From contig NC_052667.1 of NCBI RefSeq assembly GCF_016802725.1, forward strand, positions 20,432,846-20,496,845: 64,000 nucleotides of DNA, in the 5' to 3' direction. Made by a program: the position numbers and the translations under genes. The notes below the pieces were generated by a model. It worked only from the letters and a program-made list of their open reading frames with translations, was not told the origin of the DNA and did not search any database. Shown piece after piece: positions 34,896 through 46,691 of this stretch (positions within the stretch are counted from its first letter, which is position 1; every line of letters starts with the position of its first letter). This DNA is from Solenopsis invicta. Taxonomy: Eukaryota; Arthropoda; Insecta; Hymenoptera; Formicidae.

Positions 34896-37800
34896 ATGCC
34901 AATAATAAGAAGAGTCACATTAAAGGAAGAAATGGAAAAAAATCCTGAATTAAAATTATCCGATATACAATCATTGAAAGAGTGGTGCGAGAAACAACCA
35001 CATTTGCCAAAAATTGAAGACAGCTTTCTCGCCTTGTTTCTTCACAGCAATTATTATCAAATGGAACCAACGAAAAATACAATAGAGAATTATTACACGA
35101 CCAGGACGCATGTATCAGAAATATTTTGTAATCGGGATCCGCTCGAGGAAAAGAAATTACGACAAGCTTTCAAAGTTACGTGAGTGATTTTATTAATATT
35201 AGTGATCGAATATATTATAATACTTGTATAACTTAAAGCAAAAGAATTTGATTTGACGCATTAGTGTATATAGTAAAGCCGTCGCGTCGTGTCGTACAAG
35301 AAACAACGTAATGATATGTGATAAATCATTTTTAAACTTCAGTTATATTTGTGTGTAGCAATTTTAACGTGTGTACCAGTGCGTACTAGTGCAATCCAAT
35401 CAAAGCTGCTATTATTTATGTATATACACGGTGCCTCAAAATTATCTTTCCATAAGCTAATTTTTTGGAAATATTCTAACAAGGGAATACAATCAAGTGT
35501 TTTCCGTAGATTTTAATTTGAATATATTAAAATATAGACAAAAAGAGACATGTATTTTTTTATACGTGCTGATATAAGAGATGATGACTATAAGAGTTAG
35601 AAAAAAATGTTCTGAATAAAAGTTGAATGGTTTGAAAAATACCCTATAAAAGATAAAAAAATTTTTTTAATTAAAAAAATTTAAAAGAATTTTTTTATCA
35701 CTATTATAAAGTTCTTTTCAAACTGTTCAACTTTCATTCAAAATATTTTTTTCTATTACTTATAGTTTCGACAATATTTTCTTTCGACAATATTTGCTTC
35801 AAAAGAGAAACACCAATTTTGTTCAAAAGGGGTGTTCATCCTCTTAAAATCAGTACGTATAAAAAAATACGTCTCTTATTTTTTTTCTATATTTTAACAT
35901 ATTCAAAACTCATTAAAATTGGAGGGGGAATTCAACGAAGCGTGATGTTAGAAAGAAATCATGTATTTATTTACTTGAGAACATAAGCCAGAATTAATAA
36001 GACCAAGTGAAGATACAGAGATAACTTGAAATAACACGTTGAATACACTAATGACGTAGATGCAGACGTAAGACTACTGGTTAACAAAACTAGAGCGAGA
36101 CATGGAATTTTGCGGACGACGGACGTGACGATAGAGACGGTATTATACCTAACGGATGACGGATGGATGGGGGACACTTGATTATGTTTCTTTGTAAAAC
36201 AAATATCTTAATAACAAAGTATCGAGATTTATAATATTTTTCAAATTATAAAACGATTAAATTGATCAATTGTTTAAAATTCATGCACTCAAGTATAGTA
36301 CACTGCACAGTAGTAAAAGTGCCCTCCTACAGCACACTTTATTCTAAAGATATTTCAAAATGTCCAAGAAAAAGCTTCATAAGCGCTACAATTTTTAGAA
36401 TATTATACAAATATTATTGTATTAAAAATTAAAATAATATTAAAATATTATTCCAAAAATATTATCCTAAGAATATAATATTTCTTAATATTGTTGGAAT
36501 ATTGTATTAATGTTACATGTCCGCTTTATATAATATTTGTAGTATATTATTGAAATATCCGAGAAGATAGAATAAAAGAGATAGAATATTATGAAAATGT
36601 TACATGAATATTATTGTAACGAAGCGCCTAGAAAGACGCTCCGTACGCGCGAACTATCATCGGCCAGTACAACTGTACTCAGTCGACCCCGGTACATCGA
36701 CGCGCTCGCGCGCCGGACACATCGCGCAAACAAACGCAGGCTCGGCCAGTGTATGTACCCGATCTCGAATGGCGGGGATGCTGACCGCCGATAGGAGCCG
36801 ACGTCTTCCCGAACGTCTCCGACATCTTGGGATTCGGGTATATAAGCCGGCCGATCGCGGCAGATATCGCTCTTTTCCGTTCCGATTTGTTTTCCCAGCG
36901 GAAGCCACCCAGATCGATCCAGCGCACTGAGTTTCTGCCAAGAGCTCTTGGCAACCGATCTGATCCGCTCATGCACCCGCTGATCCGAAGATTCAAGCGA
37001 ACTTGGACTCCGCCAAGAGTTTTTGGCAACTAGCAAACTCCTTATCAACTTTCTGCCGCCAGCACTTCTCCACGTACGGGGGTACGGGGTTTCCATGCCT
37101 CCACCAAGCGCTCTTGGAGTGCAGAAGTGCCACCCACTGTCGAAACAGCAGTACTAATCGTCAATGCGTCAGACTACGCGAACCGACGGATTTGTACCCC
37201 GTGTCCCGTTCCGCCGCCGTTCCTGTGATCAGGCCTAGAAACTATCGTTCGACCGCAGCGCCACCCGGGCTATTGTTAAACGATCCGCCGAATTTGCTGT
37301 AAACACGAGCCGATTCCGAGAAGAGCGAACCCGCGCCAGATATCGCCGTCTTGTGCCGTTTCATTATCCGCGTCAGTAATCGTCGTACCAAAACTCAGTT
37401 CCGTTCGCGTGCAAGCGTCTATTATCCGTTACGTACCGTCTCTATCGTCACGTTGTCCGCTAAGCTCCATGTCTCGCTCTAGTCTTGGTAAAGGCTATAA
37501 CACACACCTTCCATAACCGTAACCATGTAAGAATTATCCAATCACAGTCGAGAATTAAGAAATAAGAATCTGAATTCTCGACTGTGATTGGCTAATTCTT
37601 ACGGTACGTCTTATGGTTACGGTTATGGAAGGTGTGTGTTATAAAATTAACCCGTAGTCTTACGTCCTCATCTCCGTCATTTTTGTATTCGACGTGTTAT
37701 TTCAAGTTATCTCTGTATCTTTTTCCTCGGGGTCTTAATCATTCTGGCTTATGTTCTCAAGTAAATAAATACATGATTTCTTTCTAACATCACGTCTCCT

Positions 37801-40800
37801 TCAATTTCTTACAATCTCCTGCGTAATGCTCACAATATTATCCTATCTCTCTTCGCAAAACACACACTTCTATTCCCTTTTTTCCAACCAAAATTTGTTT
37901 ACTCCATATTTACGCATCTCAAATTCACCACTATCTTAACCCCTTTTCCTCTTCTTATCTAAATTCTCTTTCTTCAGATACCGTGGACCCGAATCTCCAT
38001 TTTTACTCTTATTTTTCTGTATTTATTATATCTTGATTCTATAATTCTATTCTCTTCCTTCTGTCTCTGAATATCTCTCTCTTTTAATTAATTCTGCCTC
38101 TACACTTTTTTTTACCTTATTCCAACCCTCTATAGCTTTCAGACTCCACCCATTTCTGTTATAATATTTTTGTCTCTCCTTTCTGTATAATTTCCCTCAT
38201 TCATATTTTTCTTTCTCATTCCAGCAATTCTTTACTATCTTAGGAACGACTATCGTTCTTTCTCTACAGTATTGGATTGTTGACAAAAGACACGAAGGGA
38301 TAGGATTTTTAATTCGTGAAAAATCCGCGGTTCTAGTTTTTTAGCATAATTTTTCTTTGGAATGCTATTTGCGTATTTTCTTATTCACAAGTGAAAGCGT
38401 GTATGTACACAGAGAAATATCTATTTGATAAAAAAATTGTATAACATTATATTTAAATTATTATTTTTCATTAAGGAACATTTTAGAAAGTGTGCGCACA
38501 ACCGACAAACAAGTTCATTTTTAAATCTGCGCAGAAAATAAAGTAACTTCTACAAAACCTATAAGGTCACTACATCAGTCGCTGAACAATCAGCAGTAAA
38601 TTACTGTTTCAGAAAAGTATTAAAAAAGTAAAACTTTAAAATAATAAATTGCAAATTAATTGTATTTTTTATAATCTAGTTTTTATAAAGATTTTATCAA
38701 AATATCATTTTTTTATTTAAACAAGTAATTATAAAAAAATTTCATAATTAAAAAATTTTATTTATATGTTCATTTGACTAGTTTAAATTTTAATTTGTTT
38801 ATTGATTGATGCAGTGACCTAAATACGAGGTGTGTTCAAAAAGTATCGCGAATTTTGAATTTTTGCGGGTTACGTATATTCGAATTTCGATCTTTTTGTG
38901 GCGTTATGTTGGTACTCATGTCTCTCACTTATGCCGACAAGCTCGGCCATTTTGAATGTTCACTTAATTGTTGACAGCTGCTTTGCTTGCACGTGTTTTG
39001 GATCGTCTTCGATTTTTACCTATTCAAAAAAATGGATCAAAGAACCTGTATCAAATTTTGTGTGAAAAACGAAATTAAGTGCGCGGATGCATTCCGAATG
39101 TTGACTGTGGCATACGGAGAAGCTACCTTGGACCGAAGCAACGTTTATCGGTGGTACAAAATGTTCTCAGAAGGCCGAGAAGATGTGAACGACGAAGAGC
39201 GTGCCGGACGCCCGAGCACTTCAACAACAGACGAAAAAATTAATGAAGTGGAGAAAATGGTATTGGCCAATCGTCGAATCACCGTTAGAGAAGTTGCTGA
39301 GGACCTAAACATATCGATTGGCTCGTGCCATTCGATTTTTATCAATGATTTGGGCATGAGACGGGTCGCCGCGAAATTCGTACCAAACGCCCCTGCTCAC
39401 ACATCGTTGCTTGTGCGCGACTTTTTTGCCAAAAACAACACACTAATGATGCCGCAGCCACCGTATTCCCCAGATCTGGCCCCCTGTGACTTTTTCTTGT
39501 TCCCTAAACTGAAGAGGCCCATGAAAGGACGACGTTACGCTACGCTTGACGAGATAAAGACGGCATCGAAGGAGGAGCTGAACAAGATAAAAAAAAATGA
39601 TTTTTTGAAGTGCTTCGAAGATTGGAAAAACCGTTGGCACAAGTGTATAATATCTCATGGGGATTACTTTGAAGGGGACAAAATAGATATTCATGAATAA
39701 ATAAATAATTTTTGAAAAAACACAAAATTCGCGATACTTTTTGAACACACCTCGTACATTTATTAACGTTTAATTGTAGATTTTTAAGAGTAAAATGTAC
39801 AATATTTTTGCTAATATTTTGATCTATACTAAATGAATTAATAAATTGAGATAAATTGATTTGATTTAAAAAGGACCAATTTTCCTCTAAATGGAGTAAC
39901 GAAGGATGGCTACAAGATTATATATTCAACATTTCTGGATGGTGATTCTTCTCACTTTAACTACAATGACTACCTCAAATATGTCCATATGTTATACGAT
40001 ATATTTCTTCTGACGGATGGTACAAACAACGGTTATGTCATTGTCTTTGATGCTAGTAAAGTGTCTTTCGGTCATGTCGCGCGAACAAGTCCGTTGGCAT
40101 CCAAGAAAAATTTTTATTACATCCAAGAGGCATCGCCAATACGTTTAAAGGGAATCCATGTTATAAACGTACTACCTGCCATGGAATTCTTCATGAATAT
40201 TATCAAACCATTTATAAAGAAAGAACTGATAAACATGGTAAATATAACAAATTTATTAATTAAGTTTAATCCTTAAACGCAGAACATTCAGCGCCAACTT
40301 TAAACACAGTGCAAAGGTCTGACAGATCCATATAATTTTAAGAAATCATAACTTTTGTTCCAATTAATATTTTACAATAAATTTTTTAAAATTAAAATTA
40401 AAGTTTAAAAAATGTGATTAAATAAACTGTATTGCCGAAAAATGATTTATCGAAGTTATTTAGGAAAAACTATTAAACAAAAATAAAGATTTGTAAATTA
40501 ATCTATTTTTTTAAATTAAATCATGTCTTCATAATAATCAACTTAAAGATTTTACAATACAGCGTTTTAAAGTTAAAGAGTATTACTTTTAAAAAAATAT
40601 GGCATTATTATTCTTTTTAAAATTATTATTATTTAACAAGAAAAAGATGACAAAAAGACTTTACTTCCATTTAAATTTTAGTTAAGTTTTGATCAATGTC
40701 ACGATCAATAGTGAAGACTTCAAACTTTTTCCCTTCTAATTTGAATCTTCTATCTCATTCCCTTAATACACAGCAAGCAATCAAAATTTTGTACAGGTTT

Positions 40801-42429
40801 TTCAATCTGAAAAACCAGTACTGTGTTTAAATAAATCATTTAGCAGTAATATCTGCATTTTTAAGAAATGCACTTATTGCAACAATATCAGACATAATAT
40901 AACGCAACAATAAAATAATTTTGTAATGTCACAAACAATTATTTTTAAACAATAATAAACAATTCTGAACAATAAATTAGATTAAAATCAATAATATGAA
41001 TAGCACAATTAACTTTAGTTTAAACTGTAAAATATATATTTGAAAAAATCACACTATTGATATAGCGATCTGACGAATAGCAATTTTGTTATTGCTAATT
41101 TTATAAGTTTTTACTTACAAAAAAAATATAAGTTTTTAATTATTTATTCTGAATACTTGCGAACAGGAGAAGAGGAAAAAAAATATTTTAATGTGAGGGT
41201 TAGCAAAAAATTCTTATACGAGATGCTTTTAAAGTTACCACCGTTATCTATATTTCAGAAGTTAAGAAAAACCGCGAAATATGTGTTTGTAAAAACAAAA
41301 AAATTATTTCAAAAAGTTTTAAGTTTTATTTAAAAAAATTTTTAAGCCAAAAATGTTTAAAATAATTTTTATAATAAAATTTTATGAAGTGTTTTTAAAA
41401 TTTTCTTTTGTCGCACTTATTTGTGTATAAAATCTACGAAAATTCATTAATTAATGTGTTTTTATAAATAAAAGTGTCTTTTATGACATTAGTTTGTTCT
41501 GTGATCCGCTTGCTATTCCACAAACAGATCCTTTTTTGCCTCTTTAGTAAATTAGAAATTACATTCTATACAAATATCCGAGCTATTCTATATATGAGCT
41601 TCTATCTATATGTATAGCGTGATTGATAGAACTCTATGGTTAATAAACTGGCGTTGGTTGGTTAGAATTATGCCGCGTTAATATTTATTGAGATATTGCT
41701 AAAACAATATTCCACAACCTCCTCCTTTCCTCTATTACAAGATCTCACACATGTGGACTCTTGTATTCGTTAGATAACTGAGACCATCTAGGAATATGAT
41801 TATTGCGATATCTCAAAATAATGTCCGTTAGACATCGTTGGGTACTGTGTGAGATTATATCAAATTTAAATTTTAACAATAAAAAATTGAGAAAAAAGGC
41901 TACTGAGAGTCAGTGCGGGTAGGTGCGAAATCACAACTATTAATATTATTATACAGTAAATATTTATTTATCTTAAATAAAAAAAGCGAACAAACGTTTT
42001 GATTCACTTTAGAATAATCCTCAGCATATTGATAATGGAATCTTGAAAAAAGTCTAGTCATTAAAATTTTAATTTTAATGATGGAAAACGGAACCATAGG
42101 TTACGTATAGAAATATTTCTATAGAAATTCGCGGCAGGAATGTTACTGTACCCTATTTACTATTCAGATAAATTGTTCTAAATTCATTTAACTCTTAATT
42201 CCAGATACATTTTCATTCATCGTTGGAAAACCTTTCTAAATACATACCGGTAGATGCGCTGCCGAATGAGATGGGTGGAAAAGGAGGTTTTACACGAGAA
42301 TTAGCCGATATTCAAATAAAGCGACTCGAGGATTATCGTGAATGGTTCCTGCTGGATGAAGCAACCGGACGCGTTAACGAAGCGTTGAGAATTAGCACAC
42401 CAAAAAAAGAGTCTTGTTGCATTAGTTAG
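34896..42429 (+). CDS. CRAL-TRIO lipid-transfer protein, copy B
   Basis: Exons 34896-35179, 39874-40237 and 42205-42429 join with the same phases as copy A (AC|GTGAGT, AG|G, ATG|GTAAAT, CCAG|ATA) to give 290 residues. CRAL_TRIO_N is nearly identical to copy A's (LKLSDIQSLKEWCEKQPHLP). The binding fold has diverged more (NFPLNGVTKDGYKIIYSTFL; VIVFDASKVSFGHVARTSPL; LPAMEFFMNIIKPF). The C-terminus differs in kind from copy A: after VNEALRI it reads STPKKESCCIS and stops. CCIS fits the C-a-a-X pattern for prenylation, preceded by a basic pair; whether it is modified is inference. Intron 1 is swollen by a foldback, LTR-like DNA and a deleted mariner. All exons are open, so the copy looks functional. 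Confidence 0.88.
35500..35925. repeat. Foldback element in copy B intron 1
   Basis: The left arm (TTTTAATTTGAATATATTAA, then AATATAGACAAAAAGAGAC, GTTGAATGGTTTGAAAA) mirrors the right arm (TTTTCAAACTGTTCAAC, CGTCTCTTATTTTTT, TAACATATTCAAAACTCATT). It interrupts intron sequence that is continuous in copies A and C. Confidence 0.65.
35931..36160 (-). repeat. LTR fragment in inverted orientation
   Basis: Inverted match to the 3' part (about 37430-37805) of the LTR-like unit at 36615-37813. Shared words include GTGATGTTAGAAAGAAATCA, CATAAGCCAGAATTAATAAG and CGTGACGATAGAGACGGTA. The hairpin MITE present in the longer copy is absent here. Confidence 0.65.
36615..37813 (+). mobile_element. Putative solo LTR
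   Basis: GC-rich unit that starts TGTAAC and ends TTACA (5-bp terminal inverted repeat). It has a TATA-box phrase GGGTATATAAGCC at about 36836 and an AATAAA near 37760, the order expected for an LTR. I do not see a matching target duplication, and no retroelement gene is adjacent. The many overlapping open frames at 36591-37302 on both strands come from the GC-rich composition. Confidence 0.5.
37496..37643. mobile_element. 148-bp near-perfect hairpin MITE
   Basis: TATAACACACACCTTCCATA, then ACCGTAACCAT, returns inverted as ATGGTTACGG, TTATGGAAGG and TGTGTGTTATA. The inner arms carry CCAATCACAGTCGAGAATT. It interrupts the LTR-like unit, since the partial copy at 35931-36160 lacks it. Confidence 0.85.
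37814..38820. other. Copy B intron 1, no gene seen
   Basis: A pyrimidine-rich, TCTTT/CTTCC-laden stretch at 37814-38270, then AT-rich DNA. Possibly further retroelement remnant; nothing recognised. Confidence 0.45.
38826..39754 (+). mobile_element. Internally deleted mariner
   Basis: Ends CGAGGTGTGTTCAAAAAGTA and its inverted copy (TACTTTTTGAACACACCTCG), extended by TCGCGAATTTTG. TA flanks at 38824-38825 and 39755-39756. At 929 bp it is about 0.35 kb short of a usual mariner. It lies in copy B intron 1, about 120 bp before the exon 2 acceptor, and is absent from copies A and C. Confidence 0.88.
39032..39700 (+). pseudogene. Mariner transposase with catalytic core deleted
   Basis: The frame opens MDQRTCIKFCVKNEIKCADA with two helix-turn-helix motifs (LDRSNVYRWYKMFSEG; ITVREVAEDLNISIGS). 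It jumps in frame from MRRVAAKFVP directly to NAPAHTSLLVRDFF, then PPYSPDLAPCDFFLFPKLK and a C-terminal DYFEGD. In the family about 110 residues containing the first D (GDESW) and the D of HHDNAPAH separate these blocks, so two of three catalytic residues are missing. The deletion kept the reading frame. An ATG 45 bp upstream (38987) is also in frame. Confidence 0.88.
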
Positions 42430-43146
42430 AAGTTTAGCAGATTTAACCAGTACGTCTATTCAAAGTCGGACAAAACAAAAATTTTGTAGAAGTTATCAAA
42501 TTATAAATAAAATTTAAACGTTTTGATTACATAATCTCGAATTATAATAAGATATCTCAAATTGTCTCAGATTGACAAAAACGATCCCACGGATACCTCA
42601 GTACATAGATATAGCATTTGGAATATTCTAATAGTGGAACATTTTTCATATATGTATATACTCCGCTGGCCACTTACCTATTTTACACACACAATGTCTA
42701 AAACTTTTATATGGGGCACATGTTGTAACAAGTCGGTTGTAGAAGCCGAAAATTAAACTATTTTTTAATCAACTTTTTCGTATTAAATTACAGCTAGCGA
42801 AATATGTTTTTGTTCCTGCTTTAATTGTGTCAAAGGATTTTGTGATCTGTAAAGCCAGTTAAAGAGATATGAGTGTCCAAAAATAAGCACGTATAGAGAC
42901 CGGTCCAGCATCGCCTTAAGATGCTAATTCGGCTGATACTGCGAGATTGATTGACGACAATATTGACAGTACTTAAAACGATCTTGAATATAAGAAACGA
43001 TTGTGAATACCTAACGATTGTGAATACCAGCCTATGAGATTCTAATACAAAAATGTATCAATAATCCTATAAAATATTTTTTTGACATTAGAATTTGATT
43101 CACACAGTTTGCATATCTCTATCTGACCTTGAAGTAATTAAACGTT
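42430..43146. other. Spacer after copy B
   Basis: The first about 90 bp, the 3' UTR (TAGATTTAAC/AGATTTAACCAG-type block), match the region after copy C's stop. No relict of the copy-A tail is visible here, unlike after copy C. The remainder shows no recognised feature. Confidence 0.5.
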
Positions 43147-43266
43147 CCTTTGTAGAAAAATACTAGTAGTATTTTGAGGCACTACCATTATATTACTGCA
43201 CTGCGACATTGCAACATTATTACTCTCCTGCAGTGCAGTAGTGTTCAATAGTATTTTTCTACAAGG
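43147..43266. mobile_element. 120-bp palindromic MITE
   Basis: CCTTTGTAGAAAAATACTA and its inverted form TAGTATTTTTCTACAAGGG close the element. Inner words CACTAC and TGCAGTGCAG add to the symmetry. Confidence 0.65.
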
Positions 43267-44004
43267 GTTCTAAATCCGCGGTTTACCTAAGTGCCGCACA
43301 TTCGGCGTCGCAACATTTGCCATATGACTGAACTTAATCAGATCAACCGAGACGGCCTCCGTGCGATATACATACATCTCTGGCCGAATCACTGCGCAAT
43401 AGATATGAAATCTTAATTTTGCGAAGCTCAATAAAATGTCCAATACAAACATTAGTGATGACGACACGCAAGATAAAAAAATCTTAATGCAGAAGAGTCA
43501 GATGTTATGAAATTTCTAGTTGGTGTTTTAAAAGACAAAAATTTTAGTTCAGAGACCTGTTTCGGTCTCTCGACTAAAAGACAGAACACTATGATTGAAG
43601 TTTTTATTAGGTATACTTGGTAACGACGGCAGTGAGGCAGTATTTAAGCGTTTAACAAGTATTGAATTTTTAACGTTTTTGCAATAGCATACAAACAACA
43701 TTAATGCTACAAATATTCCATACAGCACAGAGAGATTGCAGGAACATTGCAGAATGATTTCATTGAAACATTGTAATATTGCATTTTGATTGCTGCAACA
43801 TTGCTGCAACATTGCTGGAAGATTGCAGCAACATTGAGATGTTCGCTTTTTGAAATATTGCTTTGAAACATGTCAGCAACATTGCAATGTTATGAATTTT
43901 ACCAAAATATTCACATAAATATTATTACTCCACATAATTCCAATGAACAAAACAATATTTGTGTAACATTTTAAAAAACATTTTTCGTAAAAAAAAATTC
44001 TCAA

Positions 44005-44190
44005 GTATTTCTTTTTGGAAATTCCTGAGTGGCCACCCATTCAAGTCGCGACTCCAGTAAACGTTGCTTGACTTCCGTGATTTTCGTGACTTCCTGCGAA
44101 CTGATCCCTCATGATAACCTGTAAACACTTTGTAGTCATATATGTAAATAACTGGTAGATCAGATCAGTATATGTTATCAAAAAAATGAA
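44005..44190 (-). repeat. Dispersed repeat with 5S-rRNA-like segment, copy 2
   Basis: On the minus strand GTCAAGCAACGTTTACTGG, then GTCGCGACTTGAATGGGTGG and CCACTCAGGAATTTCC, track 5S rRNA's GTTAAGCAACG, TACTTGGATGGGTGACC and GCCTGGGAATACC. This copy has the longest 3' match. Homology to the copy at 52075 extends upstream of the 5S part by about 150 bp. Confidence 0.65.
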
Positions 44191-44539
44191 ACATGTATAA
44201 TTAAAGAATATTATTTATAAAAAAATTATTGCTTTTTTACTATTTTCACAAATGCGGAATAGGATCTGGAATAACTTTTCTGTTATTCGTTTAAATAAGA
44301 ATGCAACTAGAAATTATGTGTCAATATAGTACAACAATTAAATTAAATATGAAAAAATTGTGGGAAGTCAGGTTTATAAAAAACGTCTAAAAAGCGTCTT
44401 GTATGACCCAATAATTTTCAACTTTATGTTATTTACATAAGAAAAGAAAATAGTGACGTTAATTATTTTTGTTAATTATATATTTGCGAAACTACATCTA
44501 ATAGAAAAGAAATTTTCGAGTGGTTGAAAAGTAGTTGAA

Positions 44540-44645
44540 ATACTTATTAATATCAACCATTGACATTGAATAGACGTCTTTTCAACTTATAATATCAACC
44601 ATCAACGACATAGACGTCGAATAAACGTCTTTTCAACTTATCATT
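44540..44645. repeat. Tandem pair of about 55-bp units
   Basis: ATATCAACCATTGACATTG...TAGACGTCTTTTCAACTTAT is followed directly by ATATCAACCATCAACGACAT...AACGTCTTTTCAACTTAT. Confidence 0.7.
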
Positions 44646-45094
44646 TCTCATTGGGTATCAATTATTAGATATTTTATTTTTCTATTTCGTTATATATTTA
44701 AAGTGTTTTTGTTTTTAAATAATTTTTATAATAAAAAAATATTATTTAAAGGAAACTTTATATTAAAAAATGTATAATTTGATAGATATTACTGGAACTG
44801 GAGAAATATAATACTTACTTGGGAATAAAAATACTTGGGAAGAAAATATTTTAGCAAAACAATTCTTATTGTAAGTAAATGTTAAAATTAAATGTTTATT
44901 ATCTCAAACAAATAATTAATGTAAGATAAATATTTAATTAACATAAAATAAATATTTTTACAATGAAACTGTACAATGTACAACTATTGAAAAATAATCA
45001 CATTAAAAAAACAGTTAGAAAAAGATTGTCTGTTCATTTAATAATGGTTTGTTTCATGTATACGTACATTTTTTCAGTTGTTTATTAGCCACAA

Positions 45095-45705
45095 GGTAGC
45101 GCTGTAACCAGTGTTGCCAGTTTCAAGATCAGAGTTAAGCGAGAGTCAAGTAGAGGGAATGACGCAAACATTGGCCGCATTCAGCGGACAGTTTTACATC
45201 ATCTATTAGACTTTCCACTGAATCTCGAGATTTGTTCGCTCCAACATATTTCAACTCACTCTAACGTGCTCCAAAAGTGATTCAAATAATCTAAGTGCTC
45301 TCTGGTCTACATTGGAGCATGCGACACGAATGAACCTTCAGTGTTGACTTATCGGTTCTAAATTTAAAAAAGATTGCAAAAAAAGTAAAAGCAAATCACG
45401 TTCGACTGTTACTAAGTTACTTGTTCTGCTGAATGCGCATTGATAACGCAGTAAGTGTACGTTCGCATTGGCTCGCAGGTGCGAGTGCATGCACTCACGT
45501 GTGTTGTCAATGGCTGAGTCTCGTGGAACGTATGATGCGCATGTATTATTTTATCCTTGTTTAATGTTCGGTGATCAACAAGAATGAAATGACATATCAC
45601 CCACATCATGCTCTTTAACTCGGCCATTGTGTGCGTCATCCACTTCACTCTCGCCTGACTCTGATCTTGAAATCGGCAACACTGGCTATAACTTTGACGC
45701 GCATA
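45095..45705. repeat. Palindrome upstream of copy C
   Basis: CCAGTGTTGCCAGTTTCAAG, then ATCAGAGTTAAGCGAGAGTC (45110-45150), returns inverted as GACTCTGATCTTGAAATCGG, then CAACACTGGC (45657-45690). The middle carries a domain (GCGCATTGATAACGCAGTAA) shared with the copy B palindrome. Confidence 0.7.
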
Positions 45706-45814
45706 TATGTATTATCATCATGTAGCTAGTGCTCATAGAAGTTACACGTAACACGTAATTTCCTGCCCCACTCTAATTAAAATTTGACTTATAATACAAT
45801 TCAAATTTGCTTCT

Positions 45815-45925
45815 GCAGTAGAAAACCGGTTACAGCAGTGTTCAATAAGTTTCTAGACTGTATAGTACATCTTCATTAGCTTTAAGAATATTGCATTAAT
45901 GTGCGGAAGATAAGTGTTGAAAAGG
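45815..45925 (+). other. Putative noncoding first exon of copy C
   Basis: CAGCAGTGTTCAATAAGTTT and TAGACTGTATAGTACATCTT, then AGCTTTAAGAATATTGCATT, end in AAAAG|GTAAGA, a good splice donor. Equivalent blocks precede copies A and B. Confidence 0.45.
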
Positions 45926-46691
45926 TAAGAAAGTGTTTTTCAATAATAAAAATTAAAATAATCTCTAATAGGTATTAAATTTGTTAATATTTATGAGTTG
46001 TACTTCAATTCAGGTACGTTAATATATATGAACCATGTGTGCATTTAATAATAATCATCATATTTATGTCAAAGATAGAAAATATTTTCTTTTTAATGTG
46101 AAAGTGTTATTTTTTTAAATATTTGTATTGTATATTATAAATAGAAAGACATAACAACACGCAAAATTTTAAAAATTAAATACATTACTTCTTAAACTTC
46201 TTAAATAATCATTTTTTTTAATGATTTCGATGTTCATAAAATTAGCATGAAAAGAGATTTATTTAGCATTTTTCATATTGCTTTATGTTTAAGTTTTTTT
46301 TAAGTAATAAGTGATATATTATAATTACAACATGATAATCAGTAACAGGCTTTTATTTAATTTTTGATTAAGACATATAATTAAAATGTTCCAAAATTGG
46401 ATTGAGTATAAATTAGCTATCATATACTAATTCTGTTTTACATGAATAATTTTTTATTAATTATTGTTCAGAAAATAAGTTTTTATGAAAATTATTTATA
46501 TAAAAAATTTCTTATTTTGTAAACAACAACTAATTAATTTTCTTTTTCAATTATTGGACTAATATTATAAATTTAAAATAGTAAGAATTAAATTGTAATC
46601 AATTTTTTCTAAATATTTTTCTTCTAGATATTTCTCGAACACAATCAGATATAGTAAAATACATTTTTATTGTAATTCAAACTAAGTTTCA

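Noticed and set aside
36591..37302. Many long overlapping frames on both strands
   Set aside because: GC-rich LTR-like DNA with few stops by composition. Frames overlap on both strands and none shows a domain.
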